A DNA stretch of 64,000 nucleotides from an uncultured Saprospiraceae bacterium (GCA_937941765.1 CALDGQ010000011.1:54688-118687); one strand, 5' to 3'. Numbered from the stretch's first letter, positions 36,496 through 46,688 are shown. The notes: a model not told the origin generated them from the letters alone. Program-made: numbers and translations.

Positions 36496-37872
36496 TTACC
36501 TCTTCGTAATCATTACTTCAATTCTTCTGTTCTTAGCTTTTCCTTCAGCAGTATCGTTAGAAGCTACTGGGTTAGCAGAACCATATCCTTTTGTAGAAAT
36601 TCTAGCACCGTCGATTCCTTTAGCAACTAATCTTGCTTTAACAGTAGCAGCACGTGCATCAGAAAGTGCTGTGTTTTTAGCAGCATTTCCAGAAGAGTCT
36701 GTGTGACCACCCACTTCGATAGAAAGATTAGGGTAAGCTTTCAATACAGCAGCAAGGTTATCAATTTCGCTCATATCAGCAGCAGTAGATTTTCCAGTAG
36801 CAAATTTCAAGTTACTGAATTGGAAAGTCTTGTCACCTTTACCACCTGTCTTCATGAAGTTAGCCATGCCTTCTCCGATTGAACCAGCAGTAAATTTAAC
36901 ACCATCCAATGCTTTTCTAGCAGCAGCAGTAGTAGCATCCAAAGCACCTTTACCAGCATCAACAACAGCATTACCTGCGTCTTTTGCCATGTCAGCAGCA
37001 CCAGCAGCAACATTCTTAGTTGCATCAGCAGCACCTGCAGCTACATCCTTAGTTTTATCTACAACGTTACCAGTTGTGTTAACGATTTTGTCACCAGCGT
37101 TATCAACAGCGTCGATACCAGTATTGAAACCGAAGTAGCTCAACAATCCTAAGATAGCTACGATAGGAATTGCCCATCTTAAAATACGTCCGATACCACC
37201 AGAAGCTTTTTCAGCAACTTCAGTAGTAGCATTAGCAGCACTTCTTCCAACGTTAGAAGCAGTGTTAGCAGCACCACGTGTTACATTACCGGCAGTTTCA
37301 CGTACATTTGTTGTTACATTTTTCATCTTGTCACTTCCACCCATTAGGTTGGAAATAGCAGAAGGTAAAGCACCCATTACACCAGACTGCTGTCCTCTTA
37401 GGAATGAACCTAAACCAACTGCATCTAATGCTTTATTTTTTGCGTAACGACCGATCATTCCCATTGCGATTGGAGCGATCATTCCCATCAATGAAGATGA
37501 AGAAGATTTGCTAACACCACTACGAGATGAAACCATATCGATTACAGATCCTAACATGCTTTGTCCCATCATTCCTTTCATTAAAGAAGATCCTGTGTTG
37601 ACCAAACCACTAGTTGCAGATCCACCTCCGAAAAGGCCGCCTAAGTTATCAAGGATAGAACCATCATGATTTCCGTCCTTAAGCATGTTCATCATTTTTC
37701 CAGCACCAGAATCAGTGCTACCGAAGTTGATCATACTTCCTAAAACAGAAGGCATAACGTCGCTCATTGCAGACTTTACACCAGATTCGTTTTCTCCTAA
37801 AAATTTACTAGCCTGAGAAATCATATCACCGCTGATATTATCCTTAAGCATGTCTAATAAATTGATTGCCAT
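36496..37872 (-). CDS. DUF937 domain fused to OmpA-like peptidoglycan-binding domain
   Basis: 458 residues from ATG 37872; a TTG three codons upstream is also open. Residues ~1-160 (INLLDMLKDNISGDMISQAS, MLGSVIDMVSSRSG) are a DUF937 domain. Residues ~195-230 are an Ala/Thr-rich stretch, one membrane helix follows (IGRILRWAIPIVAILGLLSY), then ~100 residues of Ala/Asp/Lys repeats (AAGAADATKNVAAGAADMAK) resembling LEA-type coiled coils. The last ~115 residues form an OmpA C-terminal domain (IEVGGHTDSSGNAAKN, GYGSANPVASN, RRIEVMI). It likely spans the inner membrane and binds peptidoglycan in the periplasm. Function unknown. Confidence 0.88.
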   Translation of the reverse strand: MAINLLDMLKDNISGDMISQASKFLGENESGVKSAMSDVMPSVLGSMINFGSTDSGAGKMMNMLKDGNHDGSILDNLGGLFGGGSATSGLVNTGSSLMKGMMGQSMLGSVIDMVSSRSGVSKSSSSSLMGMIAPIAMGMIGRYAKNKALDAVGLGSFLRGQQSGVMGALPSAISNLMGGSDKMKNVTTNVRETAGNVTRGAANTASNVGRSAANATTEVAEKASGGIGRILRWAIPIVAILGLLSYFGFNTGIDAVDNAGDKIVNTTGNVVDKTKDVAAGAADATKNVAAGAADMAKDAGNAVVDAGKGALDATTAAARKALDGVKFTAGSIGEGMANFMKTGGKGDKTFQFSNLKFATGKSTAADMSEIDNLAAVLKAYPNLSIEVGGHTDSSGNAAKNTALSDARAATVKARLVAKGIDGARISTKGYGSANPVASNDTAEGKAKNRRIEVMITKR

Positions 37873-37964
37873 AATTGTCAAATGTTTTGTTTAAAATAAA
37901 TTACTTTAATAAAAGTCTTTTATGTTCAGATAAGGTTTGGTTGTTTTATAATCAAAATATGCCG

Positions 37965-37994
37965 CAAAAGTATATAAAATATCTTCCGTTCCAA
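37965..37994 (-). promoter_or_regulatory. Promoter of the DUF937-OmpA gene (TTGG-N18-TACTTTTG)
   Basis: On the minus strand TACTTTTG (37965-37972) fits TAnnTTTG, and TTGG (37991-37994) lies 18 bases upstream. It is about 93 bases before the start codon, within a 359-base gap where nothing else was recognised. Confidence 0.55.
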
Positions 37995-38231
37995 TTATAA
38001 CTCCTTAATTATGAGTTAAATACATTAAAATTGATCGAAAATAAGGTCATTTCGCAGCTTCCTACATTAGTTTAAACGTAAATATATAATTGAAGTCACC
38101 TTTTTGATTACATTTTGTAATACAAATTGTTTTGTAGATGAGTATTACTTTTGAATGTGTGAAAACTAAATGTTTAGAAAAGAATGATATACCATTTATT
38201 GTATAAGTAGTGCTCGCGTTGTGGTGATCTA

Positions 38232-39140
38232 TCATACATTATCTATAGTAGAATTCTTTCCCCAATATAGTGCAAGTAAATATCCACTAACCAAATCCCA
38301 GATACCATACCAAGCAGCGATCAAAGCCATTCCTCCGAGTCCATCAAAAAAATTAAAGATAAGTACCAGACCAAGTCCAGTATTTTGAATTCCTGTTTCC
38401 ATTGAAATTGCTCTGCTATCATATTCTGATAAGCCAACCATTTTTGCAAACGAATAACCTGTTAGTAATGCAAGGAAATTATGAACCAAAACAATAAAGA
38501 AAACAAAGTGTAGGTAAGTTTTTATATTTTCAAAATTTCCAATCAAAGCAAAAATAATGAAGCTAAAAAAAATGAGTACAGACAAGGTTCGTACAGGCTT
38601 CTTAATTTTATTAGTAAGTGTTGGAAATTTATAAGCAAACAAGACCCCTATGATTAAAGGGATTAAAATCAATTGAATAATAATGAAAACCATTTCAATA
38701 GGATCAATAGAAATAGCCTGACCAATTTTTTCAACACCAGGAATGAATCGACTCCATAATGAAAAATTAAGTGGTGTCAAAAATGTTGCACCTAAAGTAA
38801 CTAGTGTGGTCAATGTAATTGATAAAGCAACATTCGCTTTGGAAACGGCCACAAAAAAATTGGACATATTGCCACCTGGGCAAGTAGCAATCAAAACCAT
38901 ACCCAATGCTACACTCAAAGGAGGATTGAATATTTTAATAAGAAAAAAAGTAAGGATAGGAAGTAAGATCAGTTGCGAACACAATCCAATCAATGCTTTA
39001 GAAGGATTTGTTTTGAGAAATTGAAAGTCTTCCAATTTCATATCCAACGCAACTCCGAACATGATAAATGCTAAACAAATATTTAGCAATACCATCTGAT
39101 CCGAATTGAAATTGATGAGAATAGTATCTATTGATTCCAA
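38232..39140 (-). CDS. Bile acid:sodium symporter (BASS)-family transporter
   Basis: About 302 residues from the TTG at 39140, chosen because ESIDTILINFN fits the family's N-terminus. Other options are TTG 39203 (323 aa) and ATG 39095. About nine to ten hydrophobic helices are seen. The motifs LNICLAFIMFGVALDM, ATCPGGNMSNFF (sodium-site region) and SMETGIQNTGLGLVLIF are hallmarks of the BASS/SLC10 fold. Members move bile acids, pantoate, pyruvate or other organic anions with sodium; the substrate here is unknown. It is a single gene, divergent from the Gfo/Idh/MocA gene. Confidence 0.88.
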   Translation of the reverse strand: MESIDTILINFNSDQMVLLNICLAFIMFGVALDMKLEDFQFLKTNPSKALIGLCSQLILLPILTFFLIKIFNPPLSVALGMVLIATCPGGNMSNFFVAVSKANVALSITLTTLVTLGATFLTPLNFSLWSRFIPGVEKIGQAISIDPIEMVFIIIQLILIPLIIGVLFAYKFPTLTNKIKKPVRTLSVLIFFSFIIFALIGNFENIKTYLHFVFFIVLVHNFLALLTGYSFAKMVGLSEYDSRAISMETGIQNTGLGLVLIFNFFDGLGGMALIAAWYGIWDLVSGYLLALYWGKNSTIDNV

Positions 39141-39349
39141 GGTATGTCTGTTAGTTTTTTCAAATATACCTGATTCTTTTACTAACGACTGATTTTGTAA
39201 CAATAAAAGAATGGAGTAATGCTATATTAATTAGCTATCCTGTAAAAAGAAAATTGAGTTACAAATCGAAAAGTTAAGTTGACCTTCATATCACCAAGCA
39301 TTTTCTTATAAAACCCACTCAAAACAACAAGCAGAAGTTTTAAAAAGTA

Positions 39350-39357
39350 TATATTTG
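39350..39357 (+). promoter_or_regulatory. Candidate -7 element before the Gfo/Idh/MocA gene
   Basis: TATATTTG fits TAnnTTTG, 22 bases before the ATG. No matching -33 element at the usual distance. Confidence 0.3.
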
Positions 39358-39379
39358 GACACATACTTTAGAGAAGATT

Positions 39380-40408
39380 ATGAAACAAATATATAATTGG
39401 GGAATTGTAGGGCTAGGAAAGATTGCACATCTATTTGCCTTAGATATTTTGAAAACTGAAAATGCTAAATTATGGGCAGTTGCATCTCGCTCAAAACAAA
39501 AAGCAATCAATTTTGCGGATGAATTTAATATCCCAAATGCATTTGGCAGTTATGATGAAATGTTGGATTGCAAAGATTTAGATGTCGTATATATTGCGAC
39601 ACCTCATGCCTTGCATTGTGAAAATACCATTCAATTTTTAGATCACGGAATACCAGTGTTATGTGAAAAGCCACTTGCTGTAAACAGTAGTCAAGTCAAT
39701 CAAATGATTCTTGCATCTCGTGGTAGAGGTGTCTTTTTAATGGAAGCTATGTGGACCCGATTTTTACCAATGATCAACAATATGTTGAAACTAATAATGG
39801 AAGACACGATTGGAGATGTGGTGAGTATAAAAGCTGATTTTGGTTTTAAGGCTAATTTCAATCCTACTAGCCGTTTATTCGACCCTAAGTTAGGTGGAGG
39901 AGCATTGTTAGATGTTGGTATCTATCCCATTTTTCTAAGCCTGCTTTTATTGGGAGAACCTAAAAATGTGATTGCAAAAGCTGGTTTTACAAGTACAGGA
40001 GTTGATGAATTTTGTAAAATGGTTTTTGAATATGAAGATAATAAAACAGCATTCCTAAATTGTTCTATAACAGAAAACACACCTACTATTGCAGAGATAT
40101 TTGGAACGAAGGGCATGATTACCTTACATTCAAGATGGCATGAATCTAATAAATTATCGGTGAAATTGTTGAGCGGTGAAACTAGAGACTATGAATTTGA
40201 ATACAATGGCAAAGGATATAATTTTGAAACAATCGAAGTGATGAAGTGTTTGACAAATAAAAAGTTAGAAAGTGATTTTATGTCACTAGAGTTTAGTAGA
40301 AAATTGATGGGATTATTGGACCTAGTGCGAGAAAAAACTGGAATCATTTATCCTGAAGACAATATCTCTACCAATGACTTAACTTTTAAGAAGATTTATG
40401 ATAATTAA
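39380..40408 (+). CDS. Gfo/Idh/MocA-family NAD(P)-dependent oxidoreductase
   Basis: 342 residues. The N-terminal Rossmann fold has GIVGLGKIA (GxGxxA at 11-16), and the family catalytic Glu-Lys-Pro is Glu96-Lys97-Pro98 in LCEKPLAVN. The central GGGALLDVGIYPI matches the substrate-binding (GGG..D.G.H/Y) region of dihydrodiol dehydrogenase/1,5-anhydro-sugar reductase-like members. No signal peptide, so it is cytoplasmic and oxidises or reduces a sugar-like substrate with NAD(P). The substrate is unknown, and no sugar operon is adjacent. Confidence 0.92.
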   Translation: MKQIYNWGIVGLGKIAHLFALDILKTENAKLWAVASRSKQKAINFADEFNIPNAFGSYDEMLDCKDLDVVYIATPHALHCENTIQFLDHGIPVLCEKPLAVNSSQVNQMILASRGRGVFLMEAMWTRFLPMINNMLKLIMEDTIGDVVSIKADFGFKANFNPTSRLFDPKLGGGALLDVGIYPIFLSLLLLGEPKNVIAKAGFTSTGVDEFCKMVFEYEDNKTAFLNCSITENTPTIAEIFGTKGMITLHSRWHESNKLSVKLLSGETRDYEFEYNGKGYNFETIEVMKCLTNKKLESDFMSLEFSRKLMGLLDLVREKTGIIYPEDNISTNDLTFKKIYDN

Positions 40409-40526
40409 ATGGGGAATCGTAGAAAATTAAAAGATAGAACCAATTGGTGGTTTGCTAAATACGACTCTGTTGTGGTGATCATTCCACACATATTAACCAT
40501 ATTTTTTTGATAAAAGTCCAAATCAA

Positions 40527-42125
40527 ATGCGCATCCTAATCACACTAATATTCCTCCTCCTCACCACTTTCCTAACCGCCCAAGTAAATTTAACTAACAG
40601 TACAATTCCTATTTTAATAATCGAAACTGATGGCCAACCAATATTAGATGAACCCAAAACAAATGTACATCTCGGGATTATAGACAATGGCCTTGGTCAG
40701 CTTAATAATATCTCAGATCCATTCACAAACTACGATGGTATCATTGGAATTGAACTACGTGGACAAACTTCACAATTTTTCCCAAAGCAACCATTTGGTT
40801 TTGAAACCAGAAATGAAAATGGAGAGAATAACAATGTAGCATTACTCGGTATGCCAGCAGAAAATGACTGGGTGCTACACAATCCATATTCCGACAAATC
40901 TTTGTTAAGAAATGTACTGGCCTACAAAATAGCAGGTGAATTAATGGACTATGCACCCAGAACCCGACTATGTGAAGTAGTGATCAACAACGAATACCAA
41001 GGTGTATATGTACTGACTGAAAAAATCAAAGTAGATGATAATAGGGTGGCGATCGCAAAACTTAAACCAGAAGATATTGAAGGAGATGAATTAACCGGTG
41101 GGTACATTGTTAAAATAGATAAACCATTTCAGGATTTTAACCTAGGTTGGTTATCAGAACAGCAAACTTTCTTTTATCATCAGGATCCTAAATTGGATGA
41201 ACTAAATTTTACACAAAGACAATATATACGAGGTTGGCTGAATGAATTTGAAAGTGTTTTAGCGGCTCCAAATTTTGCAGATTCTATTTCAGGTTATCAA
41301 AATTATATAGATGTAGCGAGCTTTGTCGATTTTTTTATTGTCAATGAAATCACCAGAAATGTGGATGGATATCGGCTCAGCACCTATATGCATAAAGACA
41401 AAGATAGCAATGGAGGCTTGTTGAAGATGGGGCCTGTGTGGGATTTTAATCTTGCATTTGGAAACGCTGATTATTGTGATGGCTTTAAGACAACAGGTTG
41501 GGCATATCAATTTAATGACGTTTGTGAAGGAGATGCTTGGCAAGTACCATTTTGGTGGGAGCAATTAATGTCTGATCCAAAGTTCAAAATGGAAATAAAA
41601 GACAGATGGACTTTTTTAAGAAATGATTTTTTGTCAGACGAAAATATGATAGCTTGTATCGATAGTAAGGTAGAAGCAATGGGGCAGGCGACCGAACGCA
41701 ATTTTCAACAATGGCCAATTTTGAATGAATATGTTTGGCCCAATAGTAATGTTGGTGGTAATTATAACAATGAGATTACTTTTTTAATAAATTGGTTGTT
41801 GAATAGGATGGAATGGATGGATGGCGCAATAATGGATTTTCAGTCAGGAACTTCGACGGGGCAAGGTAATACTATTATGTCCGTCAATCCCAATCCATTC
41901 AAAGATGAGTTGATCTTGAGTTTTAATTCAAGTTTTAATAAAAAAATTCTGTTCCAACTATTTAATAATTTGGGTCAGCGAACCAATCAATTTTCTTATC
42001 AAGTCGATATCAATGGACCGATAGAAGTTCCGTTGGAGATTGGTGAATTAGCAACTGGTATCTATTTTTATCGAATTTTGTCAAGTAATGAATTATTGTT
42101 GAGTGGAAAACTATTGAAGGACTAA
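40527..42125 (+). CDS. CotH-kinase-family secreted protein with T9SS type A sorting domain
   Basis: 532 residues. Signal peptide MRILITLIFLLLTTFLTAQ. Residues ~30-380 form a CotH domain: GIELRGQTSQFFPKQPFGFE, DWVLHNPYSDKSLLRNVLAY, YQGVYVLTEKIKVDDNRV, GGYIVKIDK and MGPVWDFNLAFGNADYC (the DFN-type metal-binding motif). CotH proteins are atypical kinases, first found in Bacillus spore coats, and occur as secreted proteins elsewhere. The C-terminal ~80 residues (VNPNPFKDELILSF, LATGIYFYRIL) are a T9SS type A sorting domain. Its substrate is unknown. The gene stands 118 bases after the oxidoreductase gene. Confidence 0.9.
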   Translation: MRILITLIFLLLTTFLTAQVNLTNSTIPILIIETDGQPILDEPKTNVHLGIIDNGLGQLNNISDPFTNYDGIIGIELRGQTSQFFPKQPFGFETRNENGENNNVALLGMPAENDWVLHNPYSDKSLLRNVLAYKIAGELMDYAPRTRLCEVVINNEYQGVYVLTEKIKVDDNRVAIAKLKPEDIEGDELTGGYIVKIDKPFQDFNLGWLSEQQTFFYHQDPKLDELNFTQRQYIRGWLNEFESVLAAPNFADSISGYQNYIDVASFVDFFIVNEITRNVDGYRLSTYMHKDKDSNGGLLKMGPVWDFNLAFGNADYCDGFKTTGWAYQFNDVCEGDAWQVPFWWEQLMSDPKFKMEIKDRWTFLRNDFLSDENMIACIDSKVEAMGQATERNFQQWPILNEYVWPNSNVGGNYNNEITFLINWLLNRMEWMDGAIMDFQSGTSTGQGNTIMSVNPNPFKDELILSFNSSFNKKILFQLFNNLGQRTNQFSYQVDINGPIEVPLEIGELATGIYFYRILSSNELLLSGKLLKD

Positions 42126-42616
42126 TTTAGAATGTTCGATCCAGTCCGTATTCCATGATTTTCTTTAGAAGCTTCCAATGAGAAATCTAATACCAAAAAA
42201 CGCAACAAAATTGACAATAAAATTTAGATCATATGCTATAAAAAAGCATATAGCATCCTATTGGTTTTCAGTAAATTATATATTTATTTTTACCTAAACG
42301 ATTGATTGTCAATCTAGAATGCAATTGATTGTCCTCAAAGCGCTTAAATATTGAATAATATTATTTTTCATATTAAAAGTTAATCCCTATTTTACATACT
42401 TTATAACTCAGGTAGAAGAATCTTGATACTAAAAGGTGATTCTAAAATTGAAGTCCTAAAAATAATCGATTAAAAAACACCTCTTTGGATTGTGAGAATT
42501 TAAAAGCAATTCTATGTAATCCGCTTCCAGACACTAACTTAATTTATTGATTCATTTTGAATCACAATTCGGATATAATTTTTTAGAAATAATTCATTTA
42601 AAAAACAATTAAATAA
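42126..42616. promoter_or_regulatory. Long non-coding leader with small repeats upstream of the 1,143-residue protein gene
   Basis: 491 bases without a gene. It holds an ATATGCT-N7-AGCATAT inverted repeat (around 42232-42252) and two ATTGATTGTC direct repeats 23 bases apart (42301-42310 and 42324-42333). The first overlaps a GATTG-T-CAATC palindrome (42304-42314). No TAnnTTTG element was found. The layout fits a regulated promoter region, but this is weak. Confidence 0.3.
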
Positions 42617-45600
42617 ATGCTTATGAATCTAATGAAACAAATTTCGGCAACTTTGTTGCTATTGTGTTTGGTTACATTTACGTATGCTCAAGGAGATGAT
42701 TGCGCTAGTGCAGTTGCGATTACTCCAGGTATGTATACTGCTGATGGACCTTCAGCTGGGATGGGTGCTTCTCAGGCGGACGCAACCAATTCAGATTGGT
42801 ATTCTTTTACCCCAACTGCATCAGGATTGACTTCCATCAATTCTTGTATGGGTGGCGGAGATACTAGACTATGGGTTTGGTCTGGTGGCTGTGCGGCTCC
42901 TGTTCTTGAAGCTAATAATGATGATTTCTGTGACCTAGGTGATGGTACAGCTTATGCATCATCTGTTTCAAATGTAGTTACTTTGGCTGGATCTACTTAC
43001 TTAATTGAGTGGGATGATCGTTGGTCAGTAGATACATTTGATTTTACATTGAATTTCGTTGAGGCGCCTCCAGCTGATGGAGCGGTTGTCGGTGATGCAA
43101 TTCCTTTTTATCAAATTCCTGTTTCACAACTTCCTGCTACTGGAATTCCTTTAGTAGCAACAGTAACAAATCTTGGATACAATCCAATTTCAGATGTTAC
43201 TGTATCAGTTGATGTACAAGATGCAAGTGGTGCTTCAGTATTTATGAATACATCTTCACCTGTTGCTTCCTTAGCTGCATTTGAAGAAGTAGATGTAACA
43301 GCTGCTGCATGGAATGGACCTGCAGGAAATTACACCGTATGTTTTACAACTACGATTACAGAAATGGATGGCGAACCTGCAAACGATACTTATTGCCGTG
43401 CGCTTTGGATCTCACAAACTACTTACGGAGTTGATGATCCTGCTGGAACAACTGGTGGTTTAGGGATTACTGGACCTGGTACAATTGACCAAGGACAAGC
43501 ATTCTACATGAACAATGCAGATATGATGACCTCAATTTCTGCTTTCATTGGTGGTGGTGCTGCTGGTGATACAATTGTATACCAAGTGTTTGAAATCAAC
43601 GCTGATACCGTTAGTACGTTAGTTTATGATTCAGGTGTTACTACTGTTGTTGCTCCAGGACAAGGATGGACACACCATGTTATGACTGCGCCTTTAGCAG
43701 TAAATGCCGATCAATGGTATATGGTAAACACATTCCACAGAGCTACCGGAACTAATATTGCATTAGGAACTACAGGTAGTATTTGGGCGCCAGGTAATGC
43801 TTGGGTAAATGTAAATGCTGGTGGATGGACACACCCTGAAGCTTTTGGATTTAACATTGCTTATTTGTTAAGACCTAACTTCGGTGTTGGAACTTATACT
43901 TGTACTGCAACAGTTGATATGTCTAACGAAACAGTAGATGCTGCTGGAGTTAGTGTTGCTTACTGGGATTCTGCAGTTACATTAGTAACGAATCCTTGTA
44001 CTGATAATATGGATGGAACCTGGACTTGCCAATTCTCTGGAACTTCTCTAGATAATGGAGGATATTTATTTGTAAATGGTGCAACAAATGAAGTAGCACC
44101 AATGGCATGTGGAATGGATCCAGGTGTTGGATTTAATTATCGTCCTGTACAAATCGGTTTTCAAGATGCTGCAAAAGGTTTGGTATGTTTTGCTGATTGT
44201 GGTTCTTGCCCAACAGCTGCATGTACTGGACCAAATGAAATTCTTTGTGAAAACATGGAAATTTATGATGCATCAATGCCTTTAGGACCACAATCTCCTG
44301 ACTGGACCACTTGGTCTGGAACAGAAGGTGGAGCTGAAGATGGTATCGTTTCTACAGCACAAGCAGCAAGTGGTAATAACTCATTGAGCATCGTAGGTGG
44401 TGCTGGTGGTGGACCACAAGATGTTGTATTATTAATGGGTGACTTAACTTCTGGTCGTTACAGAACTACTTTCAACTTATATGTACCTGCAGGTAATGGT
44501 GCTTATTACAATATTCAGCACTTTGAAGCGCCTGGTACTGAGTGGGCACACCAAATTATTTTCAATGCAGATGGTACGGCTCAATTGGATGCTGAAGCAA
44601 ATGCAATTCCATTTAACTATACACAAGACGCATGGATTACTGTTGACCAAATTATCGATATCGATAATGATTGGACTACTTTAATGGTAGATGGACAACA
44701 ATTAGCTGCTTGGCCTTTTAATGCACAAGCAAATGCTGCAACTGGTACAAATCAGTTAGGTGCATACAATTTCTATCCATTAGATGATACAAATGTATTC
44801 TTTGTAGATGATGTTTACTTGGAGCACATGCCTGCATGTGGATTAGATTTCGAAACAATCATTTGTGATGATTTTGAATTTTATGCAGATGGATCTATCA
44901 TCGGACCACAATCTTCTTACTGGACTACTTGGTCTGGAACTGAAGGTACTGCTGAAGATGCATTGGCTTCTTCTGACTATGCTTTAAGTGGTGTAACCTC
45001 TATGTTGATTGCTGAAGGTTCTGCTCAAGATGTTATTCTTGATTTAGGAAACAGAACAACTGGTTACTTCGAATTGAAGTGGATGATGTACATCCCAACG
45101 GGTGCAAATGGTTATTACAACTTGCAAGGTTCTCAGACTGCTGGTGAATTCTTTATTGTAGAGAATGAACTAGGTGCTGGTGGAGCTGGACAAATCAATG
45201 GTGGAGCTGGTTACACGTATCCAAATGATACATGGTTTGAAGTGAAGCACTTAATTGATTTGGATAACGATGCAATGGAAATTAGCGTAAATGGTGCTGT
45301 AGTAGAAGCCGCTTGGTTGTATGAAAACAACTTAGGTGGTGTAGATTTCTACTCAATTGATGCAACCAACAGATACTACGTTGACAACTTATCATTGAAG
45401 CAATTGCCTCCTCCTCCTTCTACACGTTCAGTAACTTTCCACTGTAACATGAATGCGATGATCGATGCAATGGCATTATCTACGGATGGTGTACATATTG
45501 CTGGAGACTTCCAAGGATGGGATCCTGCTGCATCAGAAATGTTGGATACAGATGGTGACGGAATTTACTCTTTCACTGCTTCATTAGAAGAAGGTCAAGT

Positions 45601-46048
45601 TGTACAATTCAAGTATGTCAATGGAAATGCTTGGGGTGGTGACGAAACTAATATCACTGCTGATTGTGGTGTTGACGGTGGAGCTGGTTCATTCAATAGA
45701 GTATGGACAGTTGGAACACAAGATGAAGAAACACCAGCTTGGTGCTTCAATGAGTGTTTAACAAACTGTTCTGTATCAATTGATGAAGTAACTTTTGATT
45801 CATCATTAAAATTGTATCCAAACCCTGCTTCTGGAAATACAGCTATCTATTACAACTTCCCTGAAGCTGTTAATCTTGATATTAGATTGACAAATAGCGT
45901 TGGACAAGTTGTTTACAGCAATATGATTAACAATGCTGTTACAGGCAATGTTGAGATTGATGTTGAAAAGATGGTTCCAGGTGTTTATTTCGTAATGATG
46001 TCTGATGGCGAAAACTTAGTTTCAAAGAAATTATTTATCGAAAGATAA
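42617..46048 (+). CDS. Large secreted protein: duplicated modules, starch-binding-like domain, T9SS type A sorting
   Basis: 1,143 residues. Three possible ATGs lie within six codons (42617, 42623, 42632) before the signal peptide MKQISATLLLLCLVTFTYAQ. Order: a PPC-like N-domain (ADATNSDWYSFTPTASG), a CARDB-like domain (~155-265), a middle domain, then two homologous ~200-residue modules beginning ILCENMEIYDASMPLGPQS and ICDDFEFYADGSIIGPQS, each with WTTWSGTEG. A domain with GVHIAGDFQGWDPAASEM resembles CBM20/CBM48-type starch-binding folds. The end (LKLYPNPASGNTAIYY, VPGVYFVMMSD) is a T9SS type A sorting domain. Likely a surface or released glycan-binding protein (inference). A terminator follows. 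Confidence 0.88.
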   Translation: MLMNLMKQISATLLLLCLVTFTYAQGDDCASAVAITPGMYTADGPSAGMGASQADATNSDWYSFTPTASGLTSINSCMGGGDTRLWVWSGGCAAPVLEANNDDFCDLGDGTAYASSVSNVVTLAGSTYLIEWDDRWSVDTFDFTLNFVEAPPADGAVVGDAIPFYQIPVSQLPATGIPLVATVTNLGYNPISDVTVSVDVQDASGASVFMNTSSPVASLAAFEEVDVTAAAWNGPAGNYTVCFTTTITEMDGEPANDTYCRALWISQTTYGVDDPAGTTGGLGITGPGTIDQGQAFYMNNADMMTSISAFIGGGAAGDTIVYQVFEINADTVSTLVYDSGVTTVVAPGQGWTHHVMTAPLAVNADQWYMVNTFHRATGTNIALGTTGSIWAPGNAWVNVNAGGWTHPEAFGFNIAYLLRPNFGVGTYTCTATVDMSNETVDAAGVSVAYWDSAVTLVTNPCTDNMDGTWTCQFSGTSLDNGGYLFVNGATNEVAPMACGMDPGVGFNYRPVQIGFQDAAKGLVCFADCGSCPTAACTGPNEILCENMEIYDASMPLGPQSPDWTTWSGTEGGAEDGIVSTAQAASGNNSLSIVGGAGGGPQDVVLLMGDLTSGRYRTTFNLYVPAGNGAYYNIQHFEAPGTEWAHQIIFNADGTAQLDAEANAIPFNYTQDAWITVDQIIDIDNDWTTLMVDGQQLAAWPFNAQANAATGTNQLGAYNFYPLDDTNVFFVDDVYLEHMPACGLDFETIICDDFEFYADGSIIGPQSSYWTTWSGTEGTAEDALASSDYALSGVTSMLIAEGSAQDVILDLGNRTTGYFELKWMMYIPTGANGYYNLQGSQTAGEFFIVENELGAGGAGQINGGAGYTYPNDTWFEVKHLIDLDNDAMEISVNGAVVEAAWLYENNLGGVDFYSIDATNRYYVDNLSLKQLPPPPSTRSVTFHCNMNAMIDAMALSTDGVHIAGDFQGWDPAASEMLDTDGDGIYSFTASLEEGQVVQFKYVNGNAWGGDETNITADCGVDGGAGSFNRVWTVGTQDEETPAWCFNECLTNCSVSIDEVTFDSSLKLYPNPASGNTAIYYNFPEAVNLDIRLTNSVGQVVYSNMINNAVTGNVEIDVEKMVPGVYFVMMSDGENLVSKKLFIER

Positions 46049-46076
46049 TCGTTTAATCAGTTTACGATATTTTATA

Positions 46077-46120
46077 AAAGCCTCAATCCGAGAAATCGGG
46101 TTGGGGCTTTTTTTTTTTTG
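46077..46120 (+). terminator. Rho-independent terminator
   Basis: AAGCCTCAATCCG pairs with CGGGTTGGGGCTT, with G-T and minor mismatches, followed by a run of more than ten T, 28 bases after the stop. Confidence 0.85.
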
Positions 46121-46172
46121 ATAAGTTTTTATTGTAAATTGAAGTATACAAGTTATAACATTCAATTTACTT

Positions 46173-46688
46173 ATGTCAAATTTCACAATCCTTTATTGGC
46201 TTATTTTATCGGGAGCTTTTATTACTACCGGCATTATTATAAGAATATTTCGACAATACTCCATGTTGGATATTATTTTGATATGCTTAAAAACCATTCT
46301 ATTATCAACGACAGTTTTATGGGCTAGCTTGCATCTATCTTATAAGCGCTTGCCTGGAATGCCTTCACCACCTAATCATATTGGTTCTACAGCTGGATTT
46401 CCATTTGAGGCTTTCAAGTATCCTGTTGCATGTTTAGGTCATGATGTTCCTCCAGTTGAACAATGGTTTCCCTTTTTTCTTAATTTTGGAATTATCCATT
46501 TGTCAGTACTCATCATAATGATTTCATTGTTATTATCTCGTTATTATGGTGTTATACATTCATCAATCAAAACAGAAATAGCTGATAATGGAAATAGAAA
46601 AGGTATGATTGTAGGAATTGGGTTGCTGCTGATAATTTTAATTTTGAATTCGTTTTTTCTAATTATGGTAAGTCTGGCCTTTGATTAA
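46173..46688 (+). CDS. Unrecognised four-helix membrane protein
   Basis: 171 residues with four hydrophobic segments (about 5-22, 32-50, 100-122 and 148-168). Between helices 2 and 3 is a Pro/Gly-rich loop (LPGMPSPPNHIGSTAGFPFE). I do not recognise the family. The gene lies between a terminator and a pair of palindromic tandem repeats, and no partner gene is evident. The ATG lies 53 bases after the terminator; the helix pattern supports real coding. Confidence 0.65.
   Translation: MSNFTILYWLILSGAFITTGIIIRIFRQYSMLDIILICLKTILLSTTVLWASLHLSYKRLPGMPSPPNHIGSTAGFPFEAFKYPVACLGHDVPPVEQWFPFFLNFGIIHLSVLIIMISLLLSRYYGVIHSSIKTEIADNGNRKGMIVGIGLLLIILILNSFFLIMVSLAFD

Noticed and set aside
36830..37138. 102-codon plus-strand open frame
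   Set aside because: Antisense to the Ala-rich linker of the DUF937-OmpA protein.
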